Positions 1 through 12,339 of a DNA stretch of 64,000 bases are shown in pieces (the stretch's first letter is position 1; every line of letters starts with the position of its first letter). The position numbers and the translations under genes are program-made. A model generated the notes under the pieces. That model was given only the letters and a program-made list of their open reading frames with translations, made no database searches and had not been told where the DNA came from. The DNA comes from Immersiella caudata (lineage: Eukaryota; Ascomycota; Sordariomycetes; Sordariales; Lasiosphaeriaceae), in the NCBI GenBank assembly GCA_030512335.1, contig JAULSU010000006.1, positions 2,852,001-2,916,000 of the forward strand, in the 5' to 3' direction.

Positions 1-3000
1 CAGGAAAGGCGAATGAGAGATGCGGTGGAGAAGCAATCAATCTGGAATCTCTGGATCGGACCACGCCGTGCCCAGGGTCGCAGCGGACATCATCATTTCG
101 GCATGGGTATCAACGTGCCCTCCACATTGTTCGAAAGACGAAGGAGCATGGAAAGATCTAAAAATACCATTGCTACGGTGCCGGGGCCAGGCTCGGGGCA
201 GCGAGCGCAGTGCCCAGCATGCTCCCTCCCCCGTGTGCCTTTCACCTGGAAACACTGTGTAACATTCAACGTGGACGGGTTGGGCCAACCCCCTTTTTAA
301 ATTGCCAAACGACTTGGCGGCTCTGGCCGAAGGAAATAATGTTTTAGGGTCGGGTGGGGTGCTGAGAGAAGCGGGTTATCGAGCCCCGACCAAAAACCCC
401 GAGCTAGGCGGAGAAAAGCCGTTGAACAAGACGGAATCTGCGGAGCCCAGTGCGTGCGTGTGGCCCGATGGCGTCAAACACGAACAATTATCGTCCTTTT
501 GCTTGCCCACCGAAAGTGTGCCCGCCCAATGAACAATGGCGGAAAGCAAACCGAAGGGAGGAAGGAGCAAATCGCTCACCATACCAACAGTGCGGGCGCC
601 CCTTCAGTTTGGCTATCCCTGTGTTTCCCCGCGACTCCAGCATCCGCCAAGCTCAAAAATCGACTTGATCAGCGACAGGTGACGGATAACGCCCCAACTC
701 TGGCATCCTCTGTGCCTTGCTTCTCGCGGCCGGCTCAGCATATGCGCAGGACGGAAACGCAAGCGACTCGCGCCCGCAACGCCGCTGGAAGCAGGCCCCG
801 CGAATTGTGAGTTCTGACCAGCTCCTGTGACAGCAGTCAACCCGCTGCGTTACACAGCGAGGACGCCGGATGGCTCCTGTGGGATTGACAGGAGTGTGGC
901 GACAGGGATGGTTGTGTGGAGCGGAATTCTCGAAAGTGATCAACCAAGGTTTCATCGCGCTACATTGCAGTAGAGTACTTTCAAAATGGCATCGCTGCGA
1001 CGCTGCGCTCTGTCCGAATACGTGCGCGTGGTGCGCTCCAACAGCGATCGTCGCCCAACGACAGTCTGCGGGCCGGCAGTTCTACAGCTCAATCGGGCCC
1101 CGATCCGCGCGTGATGGGCTGCCGGCACGACGGACGCGCAGAGGCAGCAGCTGACGTGCCGGTTGCGCGCTGCTCCTGTCACACTGGTGATTGAGCCCGC
1201 TTGCCTGTCCCCGGCCTGCACGCAGCTTGCTCCCCCTCCTGTTGAGTGCATATCCTGATTCAGCCTGGGCGATGCCGACCATCCGTTGACGAGCAACAAA
1301 TGTCCAGTCACATCAACGGGCGAGAAGGGGTGTCAACGACGGCAGCTTCAAGAGCACAATTGCAGGGGTACTTGCATCCCGGTTGCCCTTCTGAACCCCC
1401 CTGCTCAAAACATCGATCGGGAATGGTTCCCTTCTAGGCAAACACATGCCCCCCCAGAAGGGTGCCCAGCATCACGGCCAACGCAGGCCCGAGATGCCCC
1501 GTCGCGCGCCATTGGCTGCGGGAACATAGCCGCGTACCAGATCAGGCGATGACTGCAGGAAATCACATCCCGCGACCTTTCCTCTGGGTTCATCGCTGGG
1601 ATGGTCTCGATGCCATACCGATGTCGCTTCCTTTCGGCCAAACCTGTTGAGGCCAATTCGCCCTGAACACCACTGGTCTGCTGGGGGTCGTCCCGACGCA
1701 AACGTGCGTCGTGCTTGGGCTCGGACATCACAACGGACGGGGGACAAGCATTTGCTCCTGACCGGAACCACGGAATCAACGACAGCTTATCGAAACGGGG
1801 GGATAGTCGCCTACGCCGTCTGCCTGCCGCGTGTCCCCCAGTAGCCAACATTGGGGTTTCGGGCGCTTCGTTGTTCTTCTTCTCGGGTTGAAACCAAAGG
1901 GCACTGTCGGTACACTGTCCCCCATGCAGTTGTTGGGGTCCTCATTGCACTCTCGCATCTCCAGAGGCAGTTTCTCTGATCCATCACGCGCCTGATCGAA
2001 GCGGTGGCAGATTCCCGTCTTGGCGCTTCGAGTGCACTGACAAGACAACGTCTGTCGTCTTCCTCACCGCCATCGTCAGTGCGAGCGGACAAGAACGGCA
2101 GAATTCCCGGAGCCATGTGGCATGATTCGGACTGGTGAAGGCACACCTTTCAGTGCATGTCAGCCATGACATTGCAGGAGACAGCTAGGAGCGGCAGCGA
2201 TCGGGTTCCGGTTCGGCGAGATCTATCACACCCAAGGGCTGAGCCGGCGTTGAATCGGCGGACGCGAGCCTGCGTCATCTCTAGGGCAATTTGGATCTGG
2301 ACGTCGATATATTGTCTCCCACACCACAAGCTCGGTTGACGAGCCGTCTGCCACAGCAAGGCTCCGAGGTCTCTTCCCGAGCGTTCTGTAGGAGCGACAA
2401 AGTCCCACAGACCGCTGGGTGCAGCCGAAAAGCTCCGATTGTGTGCCTCTGAGCCAGTGGTCTCTCACCCGGCAGCCTGGCAGGATCGCGCTGTTGCAAC
2501 GACGGGGCCCGCTCGCCAGAGCGGACAAGCACTGTTGATCGATCCGATGTGCGTCTGCGGGCGCAACCTCTGGCTGCCGCTGGTCGTTCGTATCCGCGCC
2601 TCTCAGGACGAGCAAACAGGACGTGTTGGCCGCTTTGTCCGCGCGCCGTGATCCAGCTTGGGCGTTTCCTTGGTTTGTGTCGCGTCACGCCGCAGCACCT
2701 CACCACTGCTGGCCGAGGGAGATGATCGTACAGGGTGCATCCACGGTCTCTGAGACCAGTCGCGACCAACAAAGCGTTTCTCACGTGCGATCTTGGACGT
2801 CGGCAACCTGTACATCAGCCTAAAACACGACGAAGTGTATGCGGGATAAGCTGTCGCGCAGGCGTTATCGGCTCGTCGTTGACACCACTAGCCCCGAATC
2901 TGATCCCCCCACTAACATCGTTGGGTTTCGATCGTCTGATCTGGAGCAGTCAGATGTGTGCCTCCCAGTGGTCGGCGATTGCATAGATTAACTGCATAGA

Positions 3001-5723
3001 ACACCATGCTTCTATGGATACAGCATCGCCTCGGCCTCGCTTGACGACACTGGAGCCCACGGGACATCTTCGTCGTTTTGGGAGCCGTCTCCGGCACGCA
3101 AAACAATGGGGCCGCAATTCCACATGGCATCAAGGCAAATAGGGAGCATTCCGGGCGGCGCCCGTGGATCGACTGCAGCGGTGTAGGCTCCGGTTACGTA
3201 GCCTCTGAAGCTGCTATAAATACGCGAAGACGATGAAACAGAACGGTCTACAAGTCAGGCTTGGCCAGCCGTTGTCACGTACCCCAGCGCGTTTCTGGCG
3301 GATGCTCCATGAGCGACGGTGCAGCATCGCATGTGGGGTGCGCAGTAAATTCTCGTTCCGATATGGAAACGGTAGATCGCTGGGGTGGTTCCGGCTTACC
3401 GACGCAGTGCAACGTCCAGCGCAGGCCTTAAACCTCCACCGCACAGCCTAGGTTTTATAAGCTCAACTGCCAGTATCAGCTTGCACGACCGAGGCTCACG
3501 AGAGAATGATGTCCAGCGCCTGCTTCGCCGTTGGTTTCACTCTCAATACCTGTTGACTGTCACTCCTGACGGTGCCGGTTCGGTGTGGCATATGGACACG
3601 ACCCTATGTGCCTATCACCACCCTCTGGCGGGGCTCAGACGACAGGCCTTCGATGCGACGACAACGCCCCAAAAGAAGGCACTCTGAACGACGTCGCCGA
3701 TGCAGCCGCCTCCGCAATGTCTCATATCTGCGCGTACTATTGGTCCCGGTCTGGAGGAAAGCGACGGTCCACTGGGAATCCCATCGGTCGGCATCCCATT
3801 CCACTGATTTGCGTTTCGATCTGGCCTGTTGGCTCGCGCGATACAGCTTTCTTCCCCCACCGCATCGGTCTTGGCACCGAACACTGCCCTCGATTCCCGA
3901 GCCAAGGCGTCCCAGATCCCGCAGCTCGTCAGATACGTCCAACATGGTTGGCCAAAGTGAGTGGCCAGTGATCGCACACAAACCAGCATGTTGGTCCCCT
4001 GGACTGAAGCAGTGGCTTTTGAGCCCGTTCCCGGTCAGCCTGGAAGCGACAAAAGAACAAATGGTCCGCCAGGGAAATCCTCTTGGGTTCAGGCGCCGAA
4101 TGTTACCGTGCTGGTTGTTGGTCTGTGTCCTAGACATCGCGCCCGGAAGAGAACGGCCAACAAAAGGCGGCACTCCCTGTCCCGAGGAACCAATGTTATG
4201 AGCCAGAGAGATGCCGTGCCAGAGCTGAGAGCGCACGCCGGTTTCATTGTGCGTCAGCCTTACCTGGTCCAGTGGTGGGTTTTCTGCTTCCCCCGTCCAC
4301 TGTCGTTTCGCTTTTCAGCGGGCGCACTGACGCCGGAGTCGACAGCCACACCTCATGCACGACAAATCACACTCCTTCAGATCATCCGATCAAATCGATC
4401 GCCGCCAGTGGTGGGGCACGACCAACGGCCCTCGCGTCCATGAAGGCAAACCCGAGCCCCCTCTCTTCTTGTGTCTGCAGCTGGAAGTCGACCCACCCAT
4501 CTCGGCTTCGTTCGCCCCCAATCGCTCTCCAGAAATCAGGATTATTTGCCTGCTGACTGCATCCGTTAGGGGGAAGCGGGTCGGTGATGGGGTTTTACTT
4601 TTTCAGCTCAAGTAACGGGCGATGCAACCCTCAGAACTCGAGCCCAGTCCCAATCCGACCTGTCACGTCAAGACATGCATAGTGATGAGACATTTTCCCG
4701 TTGATATTTGCCATGCTACCCACCCATTGGTTTAATGGTGACTGTTCTAACGAGGCTTCTATCCATGTTCTCCCGTGGGTGGCCGCATGGACCTACCACA
4801 GTATGGGCACTCGCACACAGTTCCGTCGTTTGGTTCGCAGAGCCACTCAGCTGCTGGTTCAGTCAGTGCCTCTTCCTGACTTGGAAGTCCCAGGTAGAAG
4901 GAAGGCTGGTACCGAAGCGAAGCACGCCCAACGCAGAAGCAGAGCGTCTGTTTTCGGCTTGTCCATGATTCCGAAAGGAAACCCGAGGAAATCAAAATGT
5001 GACCTGGCGCTTCCAAACTCGGATATCGAGGCTGGTGTCCCTGCCGCTGGCACCGTTCACGAATCCGCCCCTTTCTTTTCGTCAGATCTCACTCGAGTCG
5101 CGGAGCGGCCCTCGCTCGCTCTAGCAGGGGACCGCTCAGGTATCTGCGGTTTACCGAGGACGGGAGGAGCCTCGCCGCAGGGTTATCGCTGGTGTATGGG
5201 CGGCCAGTCCCTATCACATAACACACTACGCACCGACGGTGTAGGAGGCAACAACAAAACATTATGGGTGCTTGTAATTTACCTGCCTGGATAATGATCT
5301 TGCGCAGAATTGTCGCTTCACAGGCTTGCGACCACCGCATCCCGAGCGCACGCACAGCCCATCCCATCCCATCCCGGAGACTTTTTGGCTTGGGGTTGCT
5401 GACTCCTGTCCGTGTGCGTCCGTGGGTGCTAACCTGCCTAACCAAAAAGTAAACACGAGAGTTTGCCGTGCCGGAACTTGCGGGCGAGCGCCCAGCTGTC
5501 ATTGCTTTTTTGGCATTGGAACATCTTTCGGCCCCGACACGGTCACTGCCATTGCTGCATTGCGTAGCCTTGTCTTACCCCCCGTCTGTCCAGCAAGGAG
5601 TTGTTACCTGAGCGTTAGAGGCGTTGCATCACATTGCAAGGGTGTATGCAAGTAACTGAGAAAAAGAAAAGTCTTGTTTGACACGCCAGCAAAATGAACG
5701 ACCCGGCGAGAACGACTGGACTT

Positions 5724-5739
5724 GGGGGGGGGGGTGGGA
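5724..5739 (+). repeat. Poly-G run
   Basis: There is an uninterrupted run of 11 G at 5724-5734, then T and GGG. It sits at the left edge of a G-rich segment and is a possible G-quadruplex or slippage site. Confidence 0.85.
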
Positions 5740-6493
5740 GGAGTCGGTCCCTTTCTTACTCCGTACCACCGAGCAGCAGGCAGAGCAAACCGAACCAGAG
5801 CAGGGGCACGAACGGGCTTCTCGCCGCCCCGGCAGGAAAGGGTGCAGCATCGCGCGCCGCTCTACCAGGGTCTGTTCATGTCTCTGCGGGGAGGTACGCA
5901 GCAACTACAGGCAGGGGGGCAAGAAGCAGGAGGGAACGGACAGGGGGACGAGATGCATCGCAGGTTTGGTTCGGCTCGCGAGCGAGCGAGCATGCAGTCA
6001 GTTGCAGTACCAAGAGGTGTGCAGTAGGATGGTCACGTAGTGGTGCTTGTAGGGTATTGGTAAGTGGATGGCTTGTTCGAACTGAGGAGGCAGACGATGG
6101 AAGGAAGAGGGGATGAACGACGCCACGGACAACGCTCATGTGCAGCACACCGTGCTGGTAGGTACTTGCAGTAAATGGTTTGCGGGGATACACCTTGGAG
6201 AGGAGGGGATTGACCCTGTGCAGGTGGCGGCGGAGTTTGAGGCGCAAGATGGGGGTCAGATGTGACTGATTTGGGTAAGGTGGGTTGAGGTGCAGTTGTT
6301 TCGTTTGGATGGGATTGGATGGTGTTGATGGGACGGGCGGAGGGAAGTGTTGAGATGGCCGGAGGTGGTTTGGGGATGCAAAAATCGGATCGAGCGGTGG
6401 GGTGTGTGGCGTATTGTTGGTATAGATTTAGAAGGTCGACGAGAGACATGTGCTGGAGTTTGAGACTGAGAGAGTGGTGGTGTTCTGAGGATT

Positions 6494-6537
6494 GATGGTG
6501 GTGATGGTGGCGATGACGGCGATGGCGGCGATGGCGT
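6494..6537 (+). repeat. GATGGY/GATGRC microsatellite
   Basis: This is an imperfect tandem of 3- and 6-bp units built from GAT, GGT and GGC. It makes the minus strand read His/Arg-rich in one frame, so the long minus-strand frame across 6033-6620 is probably an artefact of the repeat. Confidence 0.7.
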
Positions 6538-7304
6538 GGGGGGGCCGATCGAAGCAAGAGGAAGGAGGAAAAAGAAAAGAGTGTGTGCGCTACTACGTGC
6601 ACTAATGCGTAGCTAATCACGGTTTCGTGTGCAGTAGCTTGCTGAGTAGGTGGGAAACGTCACTCGAGAAGGCAACGAGGACGGACGGAAGAGCGGGGAG
6701 ACTCGTTAGGGGTGGGAAGATCTGGATCGGAACTAGTAGTGTCGGCGCCCTAGGGGAGCTTAGGTTGATTTTTGGTCCTTCTGGAGAAAGAGGGGGGTTT
6801 CCTTTTTTAGGAGGAGGGAGATTCTGGCTTGGTAGGGTGGGTGACTGGTGATGATCTGGAACCTGGAGGTGTTGTATGTACGCAGTTGGAGTGTTGGTAT
6901 CAAATGTCGTTGGATAGGTGAGTCGGGCAGGTACGGAGTACAGTAATGTTCCGAATGGTAGGGAAAGGGAGCAGGTTTGATGCACCGAGTATGCGGAGAT
7001 GATTAGGATAACCTTGTTGAGATGTGTGGGTGTGGGAGATCCATACTGCGTAGGCTTCTGTGCAGAGCGTATAGTGTGTCTCAGTTGCCTGGCTGCTTCT
7101 GGCCGGGCCTGATGTCTTGTGCCGGTCAGCGAGAATCTTGAGTCAAGATCTCAGACACTGTCTGGTTAGTTTTTGCTGGGTTTGGGGCCCATGGTTGCGC
7201 ACGTTTTGTTGAGCGGAGTGGTGAGTGTTGTTGTCGTTGTCCCGCCCCTGAATGACTTCATCCGCTCAACCCCTTTTTGAGCTCGGTATCGCAACATCAT
7301 CACC

Positions 7305-7424
7305 ACATACGACCATACCCACTGGAATACTCGGGATCGCGTCCGTTCTCCGGTCGATAAGCCATTGAGAGCCAGACTAGTAGTTGGGTCAGCGACGACC
7401 AGCGAATCCCTGGTGTTGTATGTT
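7305..7424 (+). rRNA. 5S ribosomal RNA gene, possibly a diverged copy
   Basis: The 120-nt segment matches the known fungal (Neurospora-type) 5S rRNA from end to end. The ends form the nine-pair helix I (ACATACGAC at 7305-7313 with GTTGTATGT at 7415-7423). The internal-control part with TAGTAGTTGGGT and GACGACCAGCGAATCCC is present. Dispersed single 5S genes are normal in filamentous ascomycetes. Two things are odd. The 3' strand of helix II (CCATTGAGAG, near 7362) has two apparent mismatches against CCCACTGG near 7318. The first run of four or more T downstream is only at 7518-7522, 94 nt away, where a Pol III terminator is normally close. It may be a variant isotype or a pseudogene. Confidence 0.88.
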
Positions 7425-8418
7425 CTCCACAACTCTCAAGGTTGTATAGTGTAGCGGTGGATATCACATTGGATTCTGATGGGCCTTCTGGCTGGTCATG
7501 ATTCCGGGTACGACCTCTTTTTGCCATGGTCGATACCACGACTGCCCTTTTGGCGGTATAACTATACCTATGCCAACACAGGGCGTGGGTGGTGTTGACA
7601 TTTGGGGCCTGGACATGGCATCGTCGTATGAGAAACAAAGACTAACTTGCCTAATCCCATGCCGAGCTGTAGGCTTTTCCACCCATGTGTACTGCGAGGA
7701 ATACTGAACCCTAAATGTTTGCCCCCTGTTCGTCGAAGTTGAAACTGAATGGCCAGTAATTGAGCCTGTACGGTAAACAAGGGGGTAATGGTTCTTCGCT
7801 GACCTCCACCTCACCAAGTTATTCCTGGTCCACCAAGGACAGAAATGAAACACTGGCTGCACCCTGGGCTGAAGCTGGACAGTATTGACTCCCTATGTAT
7901 ATCACAACACCGCGATGGATCCTAACCACGCGAACAATAGCTGAAAACCAACCCAGTCTAACCGAGAAACAGAGGGTAGACCTACCTCTCCACCTAAACC
8001 AGGCATCTATCAAGACCTGCACTAGATACATCAAATCCGATCCACCGTTACGTCAACTCCTTGAAGCCACCCGGTGATGCCGTCGCGGCCATGCCCACAC
8101 CCCTAAGGGACGACTTCAACGGCACAGCAATGCAGCATACAATGTATCCATTTCGTCTCAGAATCCTAGGTATTCTCCTCTATCGTATACACCCCAACCG
8201 TCTATTCTTCCCAAGCTCCACAACCAGCACCTACTGCCGACCTCGTCCTCTTCAAGCAACTGAAACGATAGCACAGCACCCGCGCAACCCGCGCAACCCG
8301 CGCAACCCGCCCGCTCAACCAAAATGCCAACGTCAAAACCAAGCCAGCACGCACGCCAAAACCATATCACACCATCCACACCCATACCTCAAGCGCAGCC
8401 CTCTCACCAAAGAGCACC
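7425..8418. other. Intergenic region, 3' side of the Osh3-type gene
   Basis: No gene was recognised. The right half (about 8200-8418) is C/T-rich on the + strand and contains a 9-bp tandem repeat. It probably includes the 3' UTR of the minus-strand oxysterol-binding protein gene. Confidence 0.5.
8281..8307 (+). repeat. 9-bp tandem repeat, three copies
   Basis: The unit CGCGCAACC is repeated three times without error, followed by a partial copy. It lies in the presumed 3' region of the Osh3-type gene. Confidence 0.85.
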
Positions 8419-11400
8419 CTACCCAGCGAAAATATCCACCAACCCACTCCACCCCCCTCTCCCTCTCTCCTCCCAGTATCCTTCCTTCCCCCCCTTCAAC
8501 CGCCAGACCTCCTCACCAGCCTCGCCAGCTGCGCTCCCGGTGTCCACCTTGACGAACCACCTCGGCTTATACTCTTCTCCATTCTCCTCCATCGCCCTTC
8601 TTCGTTCCCTCTGGGCCTCCTCCAGCCGCACCTTCCATTCCTCAGCCTCGTCCAGATCCCCTTGCTCCGCAAGGCGTTGGTCTGGACGTAACCTAGTGTC
8701 GGTCGGGGGTAGTTTACCCTTTTCAAGGTGTGTAACTTCGTTGAGGCCCGCCGCAAAGGTGGTCATTCCATATGTGGTGCTTGCATTGTCGACGAGGCTT
8801 CCGACTTTCCAAATTTCCTTTCCGCCTGGCATGGCTTTCAACGCACCGGTCCAGGTACCCGTGAGAGAGGCACCGGCGTGGGATCCGTCGGCGGAGTAGA
8901 GCTCAACCTGGACATCCTCACCACGGCCGCCGAATACGCCCTTTGAGCGGAACTCAATAGTGGCCTTGGCGCCCGTGGAGTCGTTGGCGACGTGCATGGT
9001 GCCGACGGGTTCTACATACTTCTCGCCCATGACAACGTTGCGCAGGAATACAGTAGCGATGTTCCAGCTGTAGAGCTCATCGGAGCCGTCAGGGAGGTGG
9101 AGGCTGACGCGGACGCGGCCTTCGGTGGTGATTTCAGCGGATTTGCCCCAGAATTTTTGAGATGGGGCGGGGGACTGAGAAAAAGACCATAGAGCGCTGT
9201 CGGCTTGCATTGCGAGTCGGACGGGGCGGTGGGATACCTTCTCGACGAGGAGGCGGAACCCGCCAGGAACTTCAGGCTCGGAGCGGACGAGCTCGAATGT
9301 CTCGCCGAGCAGGGGGTTAAAGGGCTTGCGGATGGCGCGCTCTTTGGCGCGACCGCCGCTGAACTGGGAGATGGCAAAGGCTGTGACGTATAGGAGTCGG
9401 TCCTTGGCTTGGCCTTGTTGTGCCGCCGAATCGAGGAGTTGGGCATATTCGAGCTGCTCGGCCACGCGCTGCAGCAGTGAGGTGGGCTCGTTGGCGGAGA
9501 CTGGCATGCTGATGGTACTCAAGTCCTTGCCAACGTTCTTGCGGACGAAGGCAATGAGACTAGGTGGCGCAACCTTTGCTGCAGGGATCGTCTTGCGACG
9601 TATGACCTTGTCAGGGATGGGTAGAGGGGCTAGGGACTTGGGTTTGATGGGGAAGAGGCTGGCGGCCCCCTTAGCAGTGTGCGAGTACTCATCTTCATCC
9701 TCTATTGAGGACACGGATGACGTATCGTTGATGTCCTCTTCAGCTGCGGAGCACGCCGAGTCTTCGCTCTGGTGGTCTATGATCATGAGCTGGTTCTGAG
9801 ACGCTGCCACATCTCCAACTTCGGCGTCGAAGAACTCGTCTGATGTTGAAGTAGACTCGAAGCTGTGTCTCGACGCCGCGGCGCCTGCAACTGGTAGTCT
9901 CCTTCTTTTGCTGGCGGCCAACAGGTTCGAAAACTCCACAACCACGGAATCAAGGTCATTTAGCAGTGCCGCGCAGTGCTCGTAGGTGTTCCGCTCCTCC
10001 TGGAGCTTTCCATAACCCTTCTTCGCGCCATTTGCGGGCAACCCAAGTGTGGCTGATGATGGGGTAGGAACGGCCAAAGTGGAGCTGACAGCGCTCTGCA
10101 GAGCTTGTGGTGTGAGCGGAGTCGTGGCGCTCGCCTTGCGTTTCCAGAAAGGCCTCTTCTCAGCTTGCTGTTGTGTAAAGTAGCCGTCTGAATCCTCAGG
10201 GACTGTAGGGGTTCCTGGTGAGAGTAGCGAGCCGTGGCTGCTGTTTGCGTGCTTCTGGACGGCCATGTCCTTGACAAGCCGCCTCAAAGCGTCCCTGGTC
10301 CCCACAACCCGGCTCACAAGCGTTTCTACTTGATTCCACTCCCGGTCCTCGTCTTGTGGGTTCTTATGGACCGCGACAGCGCCCTGCGGAGTGCGCGTCG
10401 TCTCGGGTATGATATCGCTGATCAACGTTTCCAAGCCCCGAGCAATTCTGCTGGCCCGTTCCAGGGCGCGAGCCCAGTCGTTGAATTCCTTTGGGTTGGA
10501 CGCCCGCAGGTGCCAAACCTCTGCCCCAGAATCAATGGTGATCTCTCGACGCCGTTCGTCAGCCGCAATTGCAGCTAGACTCAGAGGAATGGCTCCCCGC
10601 AGGGCTGACGAGTTGCGGTTGTGATAATATGACAACGTGCACGTCGTGTAGTCGAGAGAAAAGAAGCGCCTCGCATAGCCTTGGCCCTTCTTGCGCCTCC
10701 GCTTGTGAAGGGTTCCCATGTGGTGCGAGCTGGACGCTCCATCGCCCTTCCCGCTAATGGACAAACCCCGGCCGCCGGCGTTATGGCTATGCAGACTGTC
10801 AACGGACTCGGACGCGACGGCCCCAAGGCGGGGGCTGCTGTGCTTTCCCAGGCTTGTCCTACTTGCGCTCGCAATGGGGCCGGCTTGCATGTTCGGGAGG
10901 TGACGGGCAGTTTGCGGTGGTGCCCCGGTCGGATAAGTCAGGAGGACAAAGGTGGCCGTCTTGGACGTCTGCTTAGAGAAGGTGTTGTCGAACACCAGGC
11001 CGAACATACCGCCGCTGGTGACATCATACGTTCCTACCGAGACCTTGTCGGCCTCACACTTGCCGTGCCACTTGATCGGAATGAAGCCCTTCTTTGCGAG
11101 CTGGTCCTGGGCCGTGCTGGAGTCCTTTCTTGCAAATAGGCCTGCCTTCGGATCGGCGGTGCCCTCGGTCTGCTGGTCGGATGTAGTAGTCTCGCCCGTC
11201 TGCGACGAAAATGCGGTGGCCCCGGTGCCGGGGTGTTTAACAATGGCAAAATTTCTTTGGCAGGATATGTCAGCGGCAGTCGGAACAGCGGGCGTCCTGA
11301 TACCGGGAGCCTACATAGACTTCTTGTGAGGTTGGACACTCCATGAAATAGTGTGGCCTTCGTCGACCTTGACCCATCGGACGATGTACGACTGTTGGAA

Positions 11401-11513
11401 TTCGAAGAGACGCTCGTTAGCCTGCGAAAATATGGGGAGTTGCGCACTCTCGGGGTCGGCGGGCGCCGCGCGCATACCTTGCTGTGGATCTCAAGTTGCT
11501 CGATGCCGGCCAT
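8419..11513 (-). CDS. osh3: Osh3-type oxysterol-binding protein (GOLD + PH + ORD)
   Basis: Three exons are proposed: 11513-11478, 11391-11315 and 11254-8419, giving 982 aa. The two introns (86 and 60 nt) restore a continuous N-terminal GOLD domain (roughly residues 10-160) with SYIVRWVKVDEGHTISWSVQ and then FGLVFDNTFSKQTSKTATF. A PH domain follows at about 217-310 (GTLHKRRRKKGQGYARRFFS onward). The C-terminal ORD lipid-transfer domain starts near 620 and carries KPFNPLLGETFEL. GOLD-PH-ORD order is the Osh3 architecture; such proteins move sterol or PI4P at ER-plasma membrane contacts. The usual ORP signature EQVSHHPP reads EKVSHRPV here, so the second histidine is replaced. The middle (residues 340-600) is low complexity with acidic patches. 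The last 25 codons are very G-rich. Family and architecture are secure; the ligand is inferred. Confidence 0.93.
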
Positions 11514-12339
11514 GGTTGCTGCACTGTGGATGGATGCGCCGGAGGAGGTATGTACGTGCAGCTGCGTCCAAGGTGCTCAAAATCCGTGTCGCGACGTCGC
11601 CTAGGGAAAAGAGGTTTAGTTGGCGCAAGGATGATCCAACATGGTTGTTCCCCGCTGGGTTTTGTGAAAGTCGGCGGCCTCGGGAGTGTGCCTTGGGTCA
11701 GTGGAGCGGGGAGGACAAGGTGGTGTCGTTTTTGGACGGCACAGCAAACAGCCAGCCAAGCACGCGTCTTCCAGGTTTTGGCGGCGGGTGGTCGACCAGC
11801 GCCAGCACCTCCCCATCAGCCCTATCAGCCCGACGCCCCGCTGATTGGCCAGCCACTGACAACTGCGGCCTGTTCGGCTCGTGATGGATTTGGCTCACTC
11901 CACATTGCCGCGTCACATCGATGCTCAAGAGGCTTTTTCCGGCAGACACAGTTTATGAGCCTCAGTTTAGATTGCGCTGGGCCTCTGTTAAGTTAAGTTA
12001 TAGTATAGGGCTTTTCTGAGACTAGGCAGAGGCGACAGGTTGAGTGGGCGGGGTTTCGAAGGCAGTCTCTCCGAGCGGAGAATATCGTTGTGGCAAACGT
12101 TGAGTCCACGGCGTAGGGTGAATAACACCTTATTGTAAACTTGTCAACAGAGAAACCGCATGTAAGCTTTGGAATTTCTTAACTTCTTCTCGCGGAAGCT
12201 GCCGTGCACCGGTCAACCGGGCGAATAGTAATCTATGGCGCTTGGTTCCCTGCCTCCCATCCGGGTCGCCTCGAAAGCACATTCCATGACACATTGCTAA
12301 AATACAATCAAATCCGGGAAGCGACGCCAACTACCAGCC
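11514..12339. other. Intergenic: promoter of the Osh3-type gene and 3' region of spt6
   Basis: These 826 bp separate the start of the Osh3-type gene from the stop codon of spt6, both on the minus strand. They should hold the osh3 promoter and the spt6 3' UTR. No further gene or repeat was recognised. Confidence 0.5.

Larger units (their letters stand above)
1..7304. other. Long stretch without a recognisable gene
   Basis: I see no protein family in any frame over these 7.3 kb. Many frames of 60-210 codons are open on both strands, but they overlap each other antisense, lack conserved motifs, and look like the chance product of GC-rich DNA. There is no obvious transposon and no AT-rich, RIP-ravaged block. 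The part from about 5700 to 7000 is strongly G-rich on the + strand and contains an 11-G run and a GATGGY-type microsatellite. The stretch lies downstream of the Osh3-type gene. It could hold non-coding RNA or small unrecognised genes. Confidence 0.6.

Noticed and set aside
2230..2275. Minus-strand T-arm-like hairpin around GATTCAACG
   Set aside because: Four of five T-stem pairs form, but no acceptor, D or anticodon arm is present upstream.
3572..4236. Open frames of about 210 codons on both strands over the same DNA
   Set aside because: They are antisense to each other, have no motif, and fit chance openness in GC-rich DNA.
6033..6985. Two minus-strand frames (195 and 122 codons), His/Pro-rich
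   Set aside because: Their composition follows directly from the G-rich microsatellite on the + strand; no domain, and the two frames do not join in a convincing way.
8277..8312. Short tandem repeats considered as a CRISPR-like array
   Set aside because: Direct 9-bp units without spacers, in a fungal nuclear context; a simple tandem repeat.
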